Assembly (NCBI GenBank): GCA_050175615.1
Contig: JBFXIU010000006.1
Span: forward strand, 1 to 42,159
DNA from: CAYXXZ01 sp050175615
GTDB taxonomy: Bacteria; Pseudomonadota; Gammaproteobacteria; Pseudomonadales; Porticoccaceae
Direction: 5' to 3'
Length of the DNA: 42,159 bases
The translations under genes and the position numbers were made by a program. Shown here one piece after another: positions 16,143-25,620 of this stretch (the first letter of the stretch is position 1; each line of letters opens with the position of its first letter). The notes beneath the pieces were generated by a model, which saw nothing but the letters and a program-made list of their open reading frames with translations, was not told the DNA's origin and made no database searches.

Positions 16143-18524
16143 ATGATTAAAGGAACCAACAAACTAAACTTCAATAAACCGACGCTGGTGCTGGGTGCAG
16201 TGTTCGTGGTGGCCACCGTCCTGGCGCTGTTTACCCTGGTCAAGGTTGCGGTGGACGGCGCCAATGACAGGGAGAACCTCGAGCTTGTTTCCGATGTTCG
16301 CGCTTTGTCCTATCGCGTCACCGGTCTGTCGAGGGACGCCACCGACGGCCAGGAGGCGGCATTTGACGAGCTTGAGAGTGTTCTCGGCCAGATGGAAGCA
16401 AACTGGGGTCAGCTACAGCAGTCCGGTGATGAGCTTCCTGCGGAAGTGGTCGAAAGTTTCGGCACCACCCTCTCCGGCATTCTGGGTGAAGCAAAAACCA
16501 TTATCGGTGACAAGGAAACCATTATTTTCCTTCACCAGGTGGTGAGTACGCTTAACGAAAGGCTGCCCCAGCTTCAGGATGAGCACACCCAGGTGGTGGA
16601 AATGCTGCTTGACAGCCGCGCCCCTGCGGACCAGGTGGCTGTGGCTCAGGCGCAGTCCTGGCGCGCCGAGCGTATCGGTCGCAACATCGATAAAATGCTT
16701 GCCGGTGGCGCCGATGCCGAAGCCGCCGCCGACCAGTTCAACCGCGACGCCAACCTCTTTGGTCGTGTTCTCGAAGGCATGAAAAAAGGCGATGTTGCCC
16801 TCGGCATTGGCCGTGTAACCGATGGCGAAGCACTGGAAAGCTTACAGCGAATTACCGGTCAGTTTGAGTTTGTCAGTAACTCGATACAGGAAATCTTCAA
16901 CGCCACTCCCGCCCTGTTCCGCTCCCGCCAGGCCGCAGACAATATTCTCGATCAGTCTCCCACCCTGCTTGCTGCCGGCGCCGGTCTCACCGACGCCATT
17001 AACGCCCTGCCAGCGAACAGAACCTTTTCCAACGGACTGGCGCTGTTTTTTGCCATTATCGCTGCAATTGCCCTGGCGGCCATCGGTGTGCAGGTTTATC
17101 GAACCACCAGTAAAAACCTTCAGGACACAGCCAGCGCCAACGAAAAAAACCAGCAGGCGATTCTGCGTCTTCTCGATGAAATCGAAGGTCTCGGTGACGG
17201 TGACCTGACTGCGGAGGCAACCGTAACCGAGGATTTCACCGGTGCGATTGCGGACGCGATCAACTTTGCGATTCTTCAACTTCGAGAACTGGTTGCGCGA
17301 ATTCAGGATACGGCGGAAAGCGTATCGGCGGCGGCCAGCGAAACCCGCAGCACAGCCCTGCAGCTGGCGGACTCCTCCGAGCACCAGGCGCAGGAAATTA
17401 CCGGTGTGTCGGCGGCGATCAATGAAATGGCCATCTCCATTGACCAGGTATCGGCAAATGCCTCCGAATCCGCATCGGTTGCGGATCGCTCGGTAAGCAT
17501 TGCGACCAATGGCGCCAATGTTGTTCAGAGCAACATCAAGGGCATGGACACCATTCGTGAGCAGATTCAGGATACCTCCAAGCGGATCAAGCGTCTGGGT
17601 GAATCTTCACAGGAAATTGGCGACATCGTATCGCTGATCTCCGACATTGCTGACCAGACCAACATTCTCGCCCTTAACGCCGCCATCCAGGCGGCCATGG
17701 CCGGTGATGCCGGCCGCGGCTTCGCGGTGGTTGCGGACGAGGTTCAGCGCCTTGCGGAACGTTCGGCCAACGCCGCCAAACAGGTGGCCGGTCTGGTTAA
17801 AACCATTCAGACGGACACCAACGAGGCGGTATCCTCCATGGAGCAAACCACCTCTGAGGTGGTGAAGGGCGCCCAGCTCGCCCACGATGCGGGTCGCGCC
17901 CTTGGCGAAATTCAAAACGTATCCACAACCCTTGCGGAACTGATTCAGGACATCTCCACAGCGGCGCGTCACCAGGCCACTACCGCGAGTCAGATTTCCT
18001 CGACGATGAATATCATTCAGGACATTACCTCGCAAACCACCAGGGGCAGCCAGACAACCGCCGACTCCGTCGGTGTGCTTGCGGAAAATGCCATTGAGCT
18101 GCGCGAATTCGTCGCCGGCTTTAAACTGCCAGCCGGCTTCAGTATCGCCAGGGACGAGGACGCCGATTACGACCTGGGCGCCGATGTCGACTACATGGCA
18201 GGTTCCCCTGACGCTGAAGAGGCGTTTGCCCAGCACGAAACAGAGAGCCAGGACGGGTCTCCTGTTGATGGCGATGATGCCGAAGGCGTTGAGCTGGCTG
18301 CGGCAGCGCCAGAGAAAGAAAGCTTTATTGAGGACTTCGATCTCGATCAGCGCGGTGACGTCGCCTATGAGGAAACCGCCGACGAAGAGGTTGAAGAACT
18401 GGAGATTGCCGCTGCAGCAACGGGCTCGACCAGCACCGTTAGCGAGCTTGAGGCGGAACTGGCAGGTGTCGATCTGGATGAATTCAGTATCGATGAGTAC
18501 GACAACGATAATAAAAAAGCCTGA
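16143..18524 (+). CDS. pilJ: Type IV pilus chemoreceptor PilJ, acidic tail
   Basis: Methyl-accepting chemoreceptor of the Pil-Chp system, 793 residues. Transmembrane helix 1 is about residues 13-35; a periplasmic region with two PilJ-type helical modules follows to about 295; transmembrane helix 2 is about 298-320; then a HAMP-like linker and the cytoplasmic signalling hairpin. The tip is around residues 495-530 (ADQTNILALNAAIQAAMAGD, then GRGFAVVADEVQRLAERS), typical of PilJ. Pseudomonas PilJ (about 682 residues as I recall) ends near REFVAGFKLP. Here that motif is at about 655-663 and is followed by a 130-residue tail, by hand count 43 Asp/Glu against 5 Lys/Arg, ending in ELEAELAGVDLDEFSIDEYD. 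The tail is unexpected and is discussed in the findings. GGGAG lies just before the ATG. Confidence 0.95.
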   Translation: MIKGTNKLNFNKPTLVLGAVFVVATVLALFTLVKVAVDGANDRENLELVSDVRALSYRVTGLSRDATDGQEAAFDELESVLGQMEANWGQLQQSGDELPAEVVESFGTTLSGILGEAKTIIGDKETIIFLHQVVSTLNERLPQLQDEHTQVVEMLLDSRAPADQVAVAQAQSWRAERIGRNIDKMLAGGADAEAAADQFNRDANLFGRVLEGMKKGDVALGIGRVTDGEALESLQRITGQFEFVSNSIQEIFNATPALFRSRQAADNILDQSPTLLAAGAGLTDAINALPANRTFSNGLALFFAIIAAIALAAIGVQVYRTTSKNLQDTASANEKNQQAILRLLDEIEGLGDGDLTAEATVTEDFTGAIADAINFAILQLRELVARIQDTAESVSAAASETRSTALQLADSSEHQAQEITGVSAAINEMAISIDQVSANASESASVADRSVSIATNGANVVQSNIKGMDTIREQIQDTSKRIKRLGESSQEIGDIVSLISDIADQTNILALNAAIQAAMAGDAGRGFAVVADEVQRLAERSANAAKQVAGLVKTIQTDTNEAVSSMEQTTSEVVKGAQLAHDAGRALGEIQNVSTTLAELIQDISTAARHQATTASQISSTMNIIQDITSQTTRGSQTTADSVGVLAENAIELREFVAGFKLPAGFSIARDEDADYDLGADVDYMAGSPDAEEAFAQHETESQDGSPVDGDDAEGVELAAAAPEKESFIEDFDLDQRGDVAYEETADEEVEELEIAAAATGSTSTVSELEAELAGVDLDEFSIDEYDNDNKKA

Positions 18525-18541
18525 TTGCCCGAGTAATCGCC

Positions 18542-19411
18542 ATGGTCAGCCAGTCCTGGACATTTAATTCTGTGCCGGAGCTGGCCGACCATCATTTTCG
18601 TCACTGGAAATCGGTTTTTGAACACCTTACCGGCATACAACTTTCTCTGGAACGGGAAACCTTTGTCCGTTCGGTGTTGCAAAAGAGAATCATTGAAAAA
18701 GGCACTTCCTGCTTTGAACACTATCTCCATTTGCTGCTGTCGTCTCCGGCGTTTAGTCGTCCGGAGTGGGAAATTCTCTTTGATCGCATTCTTATTGGAG
18801 AGACGCGGTTTTTTCGCCACCGCCCCAGTTTTGACTTTGTGGCCAGCTATGTCCGCGACAGACTGCGCAGCCGATCCGGTGAACAGTCCGTGGTGAGCGC
18901 CTGGAGCCTGGGCTGTTCAACCGGTGAAGAGGCTTATTCCCTTGCCATGGTGATCTATAAAGTTTGTAAGGGCGCAGTGACGCCGACGACATTTCGCGTC
19001 GTGGGCACGGATATCAACCGAACAAGCCTTGAAACCGCCCGCTGCGGTGTTTACCGCAATATCGCTGCCCGGGGTGTTGATCCCGACACAGCCCAGGCGT
19101 TCTTTGATGCCCAGGAAGGCGGCCTGTCAAAGGTAAAGAACAGTATTTGCGATAAAGTCAGTTTCTTCTACAACAATATGCTTGAACCGGTCAGCTCTTC
19201 CCTGTTTCGGGATTTTGACATTATCAGCTGCCAGAATGTACTTATCTACCTCCAGCGCTGGCGCCGCAGAGCCGTTGTCAGGCAGCTTATTCCTTCGCTG
19301 AAGATTGGCGGCGTACTGATTGTTGGTCCCGGGGATCTTTCCAGCTGGAAGCCGGAAGGTCTGGAGCGTGTCGCCACTGCCGACATACAGGCCTACAGGC
19401 GGGTGTTTTGA
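18542..19411 (+). CDS. pilK: Chemoreceptor methyltransferase PilK (CheR)
   Basis: CheR-family methyltransferase, 289 residues, which would methylate glutamates on PilJ using S-adenosylmethionine. An N-terminal helical domain (residues 1-95) is followed by the SAM site with WSLGCSTGEEAYSLAM, VVGTDINRTSLETAR and the motif DIISCQNVLIYL. The tail VGPGDLSSWKPEGLERV is normal. It starts 17 bases after pilJ and ends 2 bases before the chpA start. Confidence 0.95.
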   Translation: MVSQSWTFNSVPELADHHFRHWKSVFEHLTGIQLSLERETFVRSVLQKRIIEKGTSCFEHYLHLLLSSPAFSRPEWEILFDRILIGETRFFRHRPSFDFVASYVRDRLRSRSGEQSVVSAWSLGCSTGEEAYSLAMVIYKVCKGAVTPTTFRVVGTDINRTSLETARCGVYRNIAARGVDPDTAQAFFDAQEGGLSKVKNSICDKVSFFYNNMLEPVSSSLFRDFDIISCQNVLIYLQRWRRRAVVRQLIPSLKIGGVLIVGPGDLSSWKPEGLERVATADIQAYRRVF

Positions 19412-19413
19412 CC

Positions 19414-22400
19414 ATGACGGCGGATCTGATTTGCCGTCGGCGCGCTATGGCCTGGCTCAGCGAAGAGGTCGATGTCAATCTTGGCCACGCTCAGGACGCC
19501 CTGCAGCAATTTGCCGATAACCCGGAAGACAGATCCGCACTGGCAGACAGCCTCGCCCATATTCACCAGGTCAGAGGCTCCATGGCGATTGCCAACGCTT
19601 CTGCTCTGGTGATTGTGATTGATGAAACTGAGGCCTTGCTCCAGGCGCTGCTGTCGGGAAACGTCGGTGGTGGCCGGGACGTCTGCGAAACCCTTGCCCA
19701 GTGTTTGAGCAGAATATCGGCGTATTTCCATAGACTTATTCTCAGCGGCGACGAAATGCCCTCTTCCCTCTACGGGCTGCTCAACGACATGCGCGCTCTG
19801 AGAGGGGCGCCGTTTTACACCCTGGGTCTGGATCTGGGGATAGCACCCCCTAGGGTCGAAAATTCGAACGCCAGGGATATACCCAAAAGCAATAAAGTGG
19901 TTTCGTCCCTGCTTAAAGGTCTGCGCAAAACCTTTCAGGCCGCGCTGCTGGGAATGTTAAAAGGCGGCAAAGAGAGTACCCATGTCAAAAAAATGGAAAA
20001 AACCTGTGCCCGGCTGCGGGAACTCTATCGGGGCACACCGAGGGAAAATCTGTGGTGGGTAGCCGGTGCCTTTATTGAGGGTATTTACTGCCACAGCATC
20101 GCCTTGAGCCCGGCAACCCGTCGACTCCTCAAGGATCTGGACAGCGCTCTCAAATTATTGCAGGGCGAAGGGACGGTGGTGCAACTGGAGCCTTTTGAAC
20201 AGCAGCTGACGGCCAACCTGCTTTATTACGTGGCTGTATCCGGTGGCACCACTGAGCGAATCCAGTCCGTTGCATCTGCCTTTGGCTTTAGCGATGGCGT
20301 CATCAGCGCTCTCGGCAGTGCAGAATTTGGCGCCAAAACCTATGATGTGCCCGTGCAGCAGTCCGTATCCGTGGCGCTGCTTGAGGAGGTGGATCAGATC
20401 AAAAACCGGCTGGTCGAGTATCAGCACAATTCGGAAAACACAGAGCTGCTGGCTTTGGCGTTGCAGACTGCGAAACGGATCGCCTCCAGTCTGCAAATAG
20501 TTGCCAAAGAGGACTTGCAGCCCATGGTGTCGCGGCTGGTGGCAGGACTCAGCACGGCCTGTGATGAAGACCAGGTCGACTCTGGCCAGCTGTTGAACCT
20601 GGCCGCCACCATTGTCGAGGTTGAATCCGCTTTCAGTGCCTGGGCTGCGGAATTCATTGCTGACCGCGCCGATCCCGCTTTACCGAAAGATCAGCGCATC
20701 GAGATCAACAGAGCCTGGCGGGCGGCGATTGACGAAATTCGTTGCGATGTTGCCCGGGTCAGAAATGTGCTTGTGGATTTTTTCGACATGGGCGACAACG
20801 GCGATGCCGTAGCCCAATTGCCGATGGCGATCGACCAGCTGTGCGGCGCACTCTCCCTGCTTGGAATCAGCGAGATCGCGGACAAGCTGGCGTATTGCGG
20901 CGGTATTATTCGCGAACAGTTAGTGGCCGCCAATGGACAAACCGAAGAGCGAGCCACAGATGCGCTGGCGGATACACTGACAGCCGTTGAGCAGTATTTG
21001 GATGATCTGGCGTTGGATTTCGGTGCTCAACCGTCGACCACAGTGCCATTGGCGAATAACACCATTAACGCTTTAGGTTGCGACGATCCCTTGGATCAAC
21101 AGCCATGGCCTGACCAACAGGAACCCTTAACAGAGGTGGAAATCATGTCACCAACCAAGGATAAGAAACCGGTGAACAGCAAAAACAGCGGGTCGGTGAA
21201 CAATCTGGAACCACAAAGCCCTGCAGCTGATGTGGATCCGGAAATTCGAGAAATTTTTGTTGAAGAAGCTCGCGAGGTGTTGGCCACGCTGAATGGCGTG
21301 TACCCCCAGTGGCAACAGGATTGGATCAATAAGAACGCGTTGGCAGAAACCCGGCGCGCCTTTCATACCCTCAAGGGGAGCGGTCGCATGGTGGGCGCCG
21401 AAGCCATTGGTGAGCTGGCCTGGAGCGTCGAGAATATGCTCAACCGGGTCATGGACGGCCGCATTGAGGCCGACGCCAATGTTGTGGCAGTCGTCGGCTC
21501 CGTCATGGAGCTGGTGCCCGCTATGATCTCGTCGTTTGAAGCCGCTAGCGACGCCTTTGATGCCGGGCGCGCGGCAGCCCTTCGCGATCTTGCCGACAAG
21601 CTCGCCGACGGTGAAGCTGTAGAGCCATTGCTCGAGCCAGCCCTGGAGGTCGAGGCAGAAAAATCCCCGCAGCCAAGTGCCGTCTCCCCCACCGCCACAA
21701 CGGAAGAGCTGGACACTGTGTTGGTGGAAATTTTTATTGTCGAAGCCAGAACTCATCTTCAGGTTCTGGCGGATTTTGTCAGCACCCAGCAGGGAAAGGC
21801 GCCCTTTTATGACCCCCCTTCCAACCAGCTTCAGGCGGCGCTTCACACCCTTAAGGGCAGCGCCCATATGGCCAACATCATGGCGATTGCCGAACTGATC
21901 ACCCCTCTTGAGCGCTTTATCAAAGAGCTGGTGAATTTTCAGATCACCATGGATGAAGACAGCATAGAGCTTCTCAACGATTGCAGCCAGTACAGCCTGG
22001 CGGTGATCTCGGCTCTGGACGCCGGTCGGCAGCCGGATACTGAGGAGCTCAATCAGATGCAGGCGCGCATTGCCGAGCTGCGCGAGCGCATGGTTGGCGC
22101 TATTCTCGTCCACGAAGAGCTGGCTGCGGTGGATCCCGCCTTTCTCAACCTGCTTATGGCCGGCGGCATGGGCATGGTGCTCGATGCGGAGGACAGGATT
22201 GCCGCCTGGCAGGCCAACCATTTCGTGCCCGAACAGGTGGCCACCATGGCTGAAGAGCTGCGCGAACTTGAACGCGGCGCCGACAAGGCGGGATTTGCGC
22301 CGATGGCGAAGCTCAGCGCCCATCTGGCTGAGGTTTACCAGAGGTTTAACAGCGAGCAGGGCAATCTTTCTGCCCAGGATTATGCTGTTCTCCAGCAGGC

Positions 22401-24954
22401 TCATGATTGTTTGCTGAATATGGCGGATGCGGTGGCAGCTAACCAGGATCTGGAGGCGGCCAGCGACGAATTGCTGACACAGTTATCCACTTTGCACCTT
22501 GGGCAGTCCGCGTCTGGCGAAGAAATTGGCAGAGAGCAATCCCAATCTGAAGCTGTTGGTACTCTGGCCAGTGTCCTGCCGGAAGATGTGGATGCCGAGG
22601 TTGTTGAGCTATTCCTCGACGAAGCGGGAGAGTTGCTCGAAAGTCTCGAACAGGGCTTGCATCAATGGACAGTGGATCCCGCCCAGCAAGGCATTGGCGA
22701 CGGTGTCAAGCGGGATCTGCATACCTTCAAGGGCGGCGCGCGCATGGCGGGGCTGACGACCCTGGGTGATTTGAGCCACGATTTCGAATCCATGGTCATT
22801 GATCTCGAGCCCAGAGTCAATAAGGGCGATGAGGGTGCAATAGCAGAGATTATGGGCTATTACGACAGGCTTGCCGCCGACGTGGATGCCTGCAAGGCGG
22901 CATTTCGCAATCTGGGGCGGCGCGGAGACATCGCGCCCATTAGGGATGACAGGGCTGACAGTGCGGCGGCGACACAAGCGCAGACCGAACAGCAGGTGGA
23001 AGCCGTGCCGGCAGAGGCCTGGAAAACGGCGGAAATTCTCCCCTTTACCGGCACTTACAAGGGGCTCTATCCGCTGGAAGAGGGTGCGGCCATCGATTTC
23101 CAGCAGTCTGCGGAAGAGCAGGTCAGAATTGCCGCAACCGTACTGGATTCTCTGGTTAATCTGGCGGGGGAATCCAGTATTTCCCGATCCCAGGTTGAGC
23201 AGAATATCAACGAATTTATTTTCTCCCTCGACGAAATGGAAGCCACCATTCGCCGCATGCAGGATCAGGTGCGGCGCATGGCGATTGAAACCGATGCCCA
23301 GGTGATGTTCCGCCGCGAGCAGATTGAGGCGTCGGAATCTGTTGAAGGATTTGACCCTTTGGAAATGGATCGCTATTCCCAGTTGCAGCAGCTGTCCCGC
23401 AGCCTGCTGGAATCGGCGTCGGATCTTCAGGATCTCCGCGACACTCTGGTGGATAAGTCCAGGGATGCAGAATCCCTGCTGCTGCAGCAGTCGCGCATCA
23501 ACACCGACCTTCAGGAAGGCCTGATGCGCACGCGCATGGTGCCCTTTACTCGAATCGTTCCCCGCCTCCGCCGCCTGGTTCGCCAGGTCAGCTCAACCCT
23601 GGGCAAGCAGGTCAATCTTGATCTTGGCAACGTCGAGGGCGAACTGGATCGCTCGGTGCTCGAGCGTGTCATGTCCCCTCTGGAGCACATGATTCGCAAC
23701 GCCATCGACCACGGTATTGAGGTCGCCGAAAAGCGCCGCGAACTGGGCAAGCACCAGGAGGGCACTATTTCCATCAGCTTTTCCCGCGAAGGGGGCGATG
23801 TCGTGATCCGCATGGCCGATGATGGCCGCGGTCTTGATATTGACGCCATTCGCGACAAGGCGTTTTCTCTGGGGTTGCTCAATGAGCAGACAGCCTACAG
23901 CGACAACGATATTGCCCAGTTTATCTTTCACCCCGGGTTCTCGACATCTGCTGCGGTCAACCAGACATCGGGTCGCGGCGTGGGCATGGACGTGGTTAAC
24001 AGCGAAGTGCGCCAACTCGGCGGCTCCGTGACCATGACCACCCAAAAGGGCGCCGGAACCGAATTCCAGGTGCGTCTGCCCTTTACCGTATCGGTAAACC
24101 GGGCGCTGATGATTGAGCTGGGTGAGGATTCCTATGCCCTGGCGCTCAACTCCATTGCCGGTGTTACGCGCATGAGCGCAGATCAGCTCATGCACTATTA
24201 TCAGAATCCCGGCGATAAATTTGAATACGGCGGGCAATTGTACGATGTCCGCTATATGGGCGCCCTGCTGTCGGCGGATTTGCGGCCAACCCTGGATACG
24301 GCCATTGGCCAGCTTCCCATTGTGTTGATCCGCGTCGATGACAACAACTATGCGGTGCAGGTGGATGCCCTGATCGGTAGCCGCGAGATTGTTGTAAAAA
24401 CCCTCGGCGCCCACTTCAGCCGAGTGCCAGGATTGTCTGGCGCCACCGTGCTCGGTGATGGCCGCGTTGTGGTGATTCTCGATCTTCAGGGGCTGCTTCG
24501 CGATCAGGCCAGCGCCAGCGTACTGGCGCCCATGGTTATCAAGGAACAACCGAAGCCGGAAGTGGTCGACAGCAATGTGCAAACCATCATGGTGGTGGAC
24601 GACTCGGTTACGGTGCGCAAGGTCACCAGCCGCTTCCTTGAGCGGGAAGGGTTCCGGGTCATTACCGCCAAGGATGGTGTCGACGCCATGCGCGCCCTTC
24701 AGGACATCACACCGGATATGATGCTGCTCGATATTGAAATGCCGAGAATGGATGGTTTTGAAGTGGCGCGACTGGTGCGCTCCACCCAGCGCCTCAAGGA
24801 TCTGCCCATTATCATGATTACATCCCGTACCGGCGACAAGCACCGGGAGCGGGCGCTGGCCATGGGAGTCAATCGCTATCTGGGCAAACCCTACCAGGAA
24901 GATGTTCTGATTCGCGAGGTTTATGGCCTGCTGACATCGGCGGAAACCGGTTAA
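19414..24954 (+). CDS. chpA: Hybrid chemosensory histidine kinase ChpA
   Basis: CheA-type hybrid kinase of the Pil-Chp pathway, 1846 residues from the ATG at 19414 (an in-frame TTG lies two codons upstream). Four Hpt-like sites are seen: a degenerate one at His51 (HQVRGS) and canonical HTLKGS/HTFKGG at His651, His811 and His1103. A dimerisation region (about 1220-1360) precedes the HATPase: N-box around His1425 (HMIRNAIDHG), DDGRGLD at about 1469 and GRGVGMDV at 1520. A CheW-like domain (about 1560-1700) and a C-terminal receiver follow, with Asp1729-Asp1730, phosphoacceptor Asp1773 and Lys1825. Pseudomonas ChpA is about 2470 residues with six Hpt sites plus Ser and Thr variants, so this is a compact version. 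It would phosphorylate PilG, PilH and its own receiver. Confidence 0.95.
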   Translation: MTADLICRRRAMAWLSEEVDVNLGHAQDALQQFADNPEDRSALADSLAHIHQVRGSMAIANASALVIVIDETEALLQALLSGNVGGGRDVCETLAQCLSRISAYFHRLILSGDEMPSSLYGLLNDMRALRGAPFYTLGLDLGIAPPRVENSNARDIPKSNKVVSSLLKGLRKTFQAALLGMLKGGKESTHVKKMEKTCARLRELYRGTPRENLWWVAGAFIEGIYCHSIALSPATRRLLKDLDSALKLLQGEGTVVQLEPFEQQLTANLLYYVAVSGGTTERIQSVASAFGFSDGVISALGSAEFGAKTYDVPVQQSVSVALLEEVDQIKNRLVEYQHNSENTELLALALQTAKRIASSLQIVAKEDLQPMVSRLVAGLSTACDEDQVDSGQLLNLAATIVEVESAFSAWAAEFIADRADPALPKDQRIEINRAWRAAIDEIRCDVARVRNVLVDFFDMGDNGDAVAQLPMAIDQLCGALSLLGISEIADKLAYCGGIIREQLVAANGQTEERATDALADTLTAVEQYLDDLALDFGAQPSTTVPLANNTINALGCDDPLDQQPWPDQQEPLTEVEIMSPTKDKKPVNSKNSGSVNNLEPQSPAADVDPEIREIFVEEAREVLATLNGVYPQWQQDWINKNALAETRRAFHTLKGSGRMVGAEAIGELAWSVENMLNRVMDGRIEADANVVAVVGSVMELVPAMISSFEAASDAFDAGRAAALRDLADKLADGEAVEPLLEPALEVEAEKSPQPSAVSPTATTEELDTVLVEIFIVEARTHLQVLADFVSTQQGKAPFYDPPSNQLQAALHTLKGSAHMANIMAIAELITPLERFIKELVNFQITMDEDSIELLNDCSQYSLAVISALDAGRQPDTEELNQMQARIAELRERMVGAILVHEELAAVDPAFLNLLMAGGMGMVLDAEDRIAAWQANHFVPEQVATMAEELRELERGADKAGFAPMAKLSAHLAEVYQRFNSEQGNLSAQDYAVLQQAHDCLLNMADAVAANQDLEAASDELLTQLSTLHLGQSASGEEIGREQSQSEAVGTLASVLPEDVDAEVVELFLDEAGELLESLEQGLHQWTVDPAQQGIGDGVKRDLHTFKGGARMAGLTTLGDLSHDFESMVIDLEPRVNKGDEGAIAEIMGYYDRLAADVDACKAAFRNLGRRGDIAPIRDDRADSAAATQAQTEQQVEAVPAEAWKTAEILPFTGTYKGLYPLEEGAAIDFQQSAEEQVRIAATVLDSLVNLAGESSISRSQVEQNINEFIFSLDEMEATIRRMQDQVRRMAIETDAQVMFRREQIEASESVEGFDPLEMDRYSQLQQLSRSLLESASDLQDLRDTLVDKSRDAESLLLQQSRINTDLQEGLMRTRMVPFTRIVPRLRRLVRQVSSTLGKQVNLDLGNVEGELDRSVLERVMSPLEHMIRNAIDHGIEVAEKRRELGKHQEGTISISFSREGGDVVIRMADDGRGLDIDAIRDKAFSLGLLNEQTAYSDNDIAQFIFHPGFSTSAAVNQTSGRGVGMDVVNSEVRQLGGSVTMTTQKGAGTEFQVRLPFTVSVNRALMIELGEDSYALALNSIAGVTRMSADQLMHYYQNPGDKFEYGGQLYDVRYMGALLSADLRPTLDTAIGQLPIVLIRVDDNNYAVQVDALIGSREIVVKTLGAHFSRVPGLSGATVLGDGRVVVILDLQGLLRDQASASVLAPMVIKEQPKPEVVDSNVQTIMVVDDSVTVRKVTSRFLEREGFRVITAKDGVDAMRALQDITPDMMLLDIEMPRMDGFEVARLVRSTQRLKDLPIIMITSRTGDKHRERALAMGVNRYLGKPYQEDVLIREVYGLLTSAETG

Positions 24955-24981
24955 TCTTTGTGGCGACAGCAGCGCCAGAAA

Positions 24982-25005
24982 TTGGCGGCCAGCGCCTGGC
25001 CGCAA
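24982..25005 (+). other. Hairpin in chpA-chpB gap
   Basis: GCGGCCAG (24985-24992) and CTGGCCGC (24996-25003) are perfect complements around a 3-base loop, extended by TTG/CAA if one base is bulged. No T-run follows, so it is not a typical terminator. It sits 24 bases before the chpB GTG start, where it could lower read-through or shield the ribosome site. Confidence 0.45.
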
Positions 25006-25027
25006 CCAGTGGGGAGATACATAGACA

Positions 25028-25597
25028 GTGAAGGTTTGGGTGCTTGCCGCATCTACCGGTGGTATAGATGCGGTAACCCGCTTTATCAAACTGGTGCCTT
25101 GCCGTCAGGATGTCGCCCTGGTTTATGTGCAGCACATTGTTGAGCAACAGCACCCGCAACTGCTCAAAATTGTTGCCCGCAACAGCAGCTGGCGAACCCG
25201 GGGTGTGGACTACGGTTCTTCCCTCAAAGGGGGCTGGGTCACGATTCCCTCACCGGAAGAACGCTTTGATATAGACGAAGAGGGTTTAATGGGGGTTGTC
25301 GACGGCGGCGGCTGGCAGCCACCCTATCGCCCCAGCATCGATGATGTCGCCCGCCAGGTGGCGGGGTTTTACAGGCAGCGCAGCGGACTCATTGTTTTTA
25401 CCGGTATGGGTAGCGACGCTTGCAAAGGCGCCGTTTGTGTCCGCGACAACGGTGGTCAGGTTTGGGTGCAAGCGCCCTCCTCCTGTGCCGCCATCGCCAT
25501 GCCCGAGGCGGTTCTCGACGCTGTGGGCGGCGGGTTTGTGGGAACGGTGGAAGAGCTCGCCGAAAAGTTTAATCAGGAACTATGTGTGGCTGACTGA
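25028..25597 (+). CDS. chpB: Receptor methylesterase ChpB (CheB domain)
   Basis: CheB-type catalytic domain, 189 residues, predicted to remove methyl groups from PilJ and reset adaptation. The catalytic triad fits the family: Ser9 in AASTGG, His36 in VQHI and Asp130 in FTGMGSDACKG. There is no receiver domain in front of it, so it is not controlled by its own phosphorylation the way enteric CheB is. The start is GTG at 25028, preceded by GGGGAGA (25011-25017). It follows chpA by 73 bases with a hairpin between and precedes chpC by 23 bases. Confidence 0.9.
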   Translation: MKVWVLAASTGGIDAVTRFIKLVPCRQDVALVYVQHIVEQQHPQLLKIVARNSSWRTRGVDYGSSLKGGWVTIPSPEERFDIDEEGLMGVVDGGGWQPPYRPSIDDVARQVAGFYRQRSGLIVFTGMGSDACKGAVCVRDNGGQVWVQAPSSCAAIAMPEAVLDAVGGGFVGTVEELAEKFNQELCVAD

Positions 25598-25620
25598 TAG
25601 AGAAGCCCGTGGAGAAAAGT

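Noticed and set aside
23593..25089. Minus-strand frame of 498 codons opposite the chpA 3-prime end
   Set aside because: It is fully antisense to kinase and receiver motifs that are certain; a shadow produced by G/C-rich codon use.
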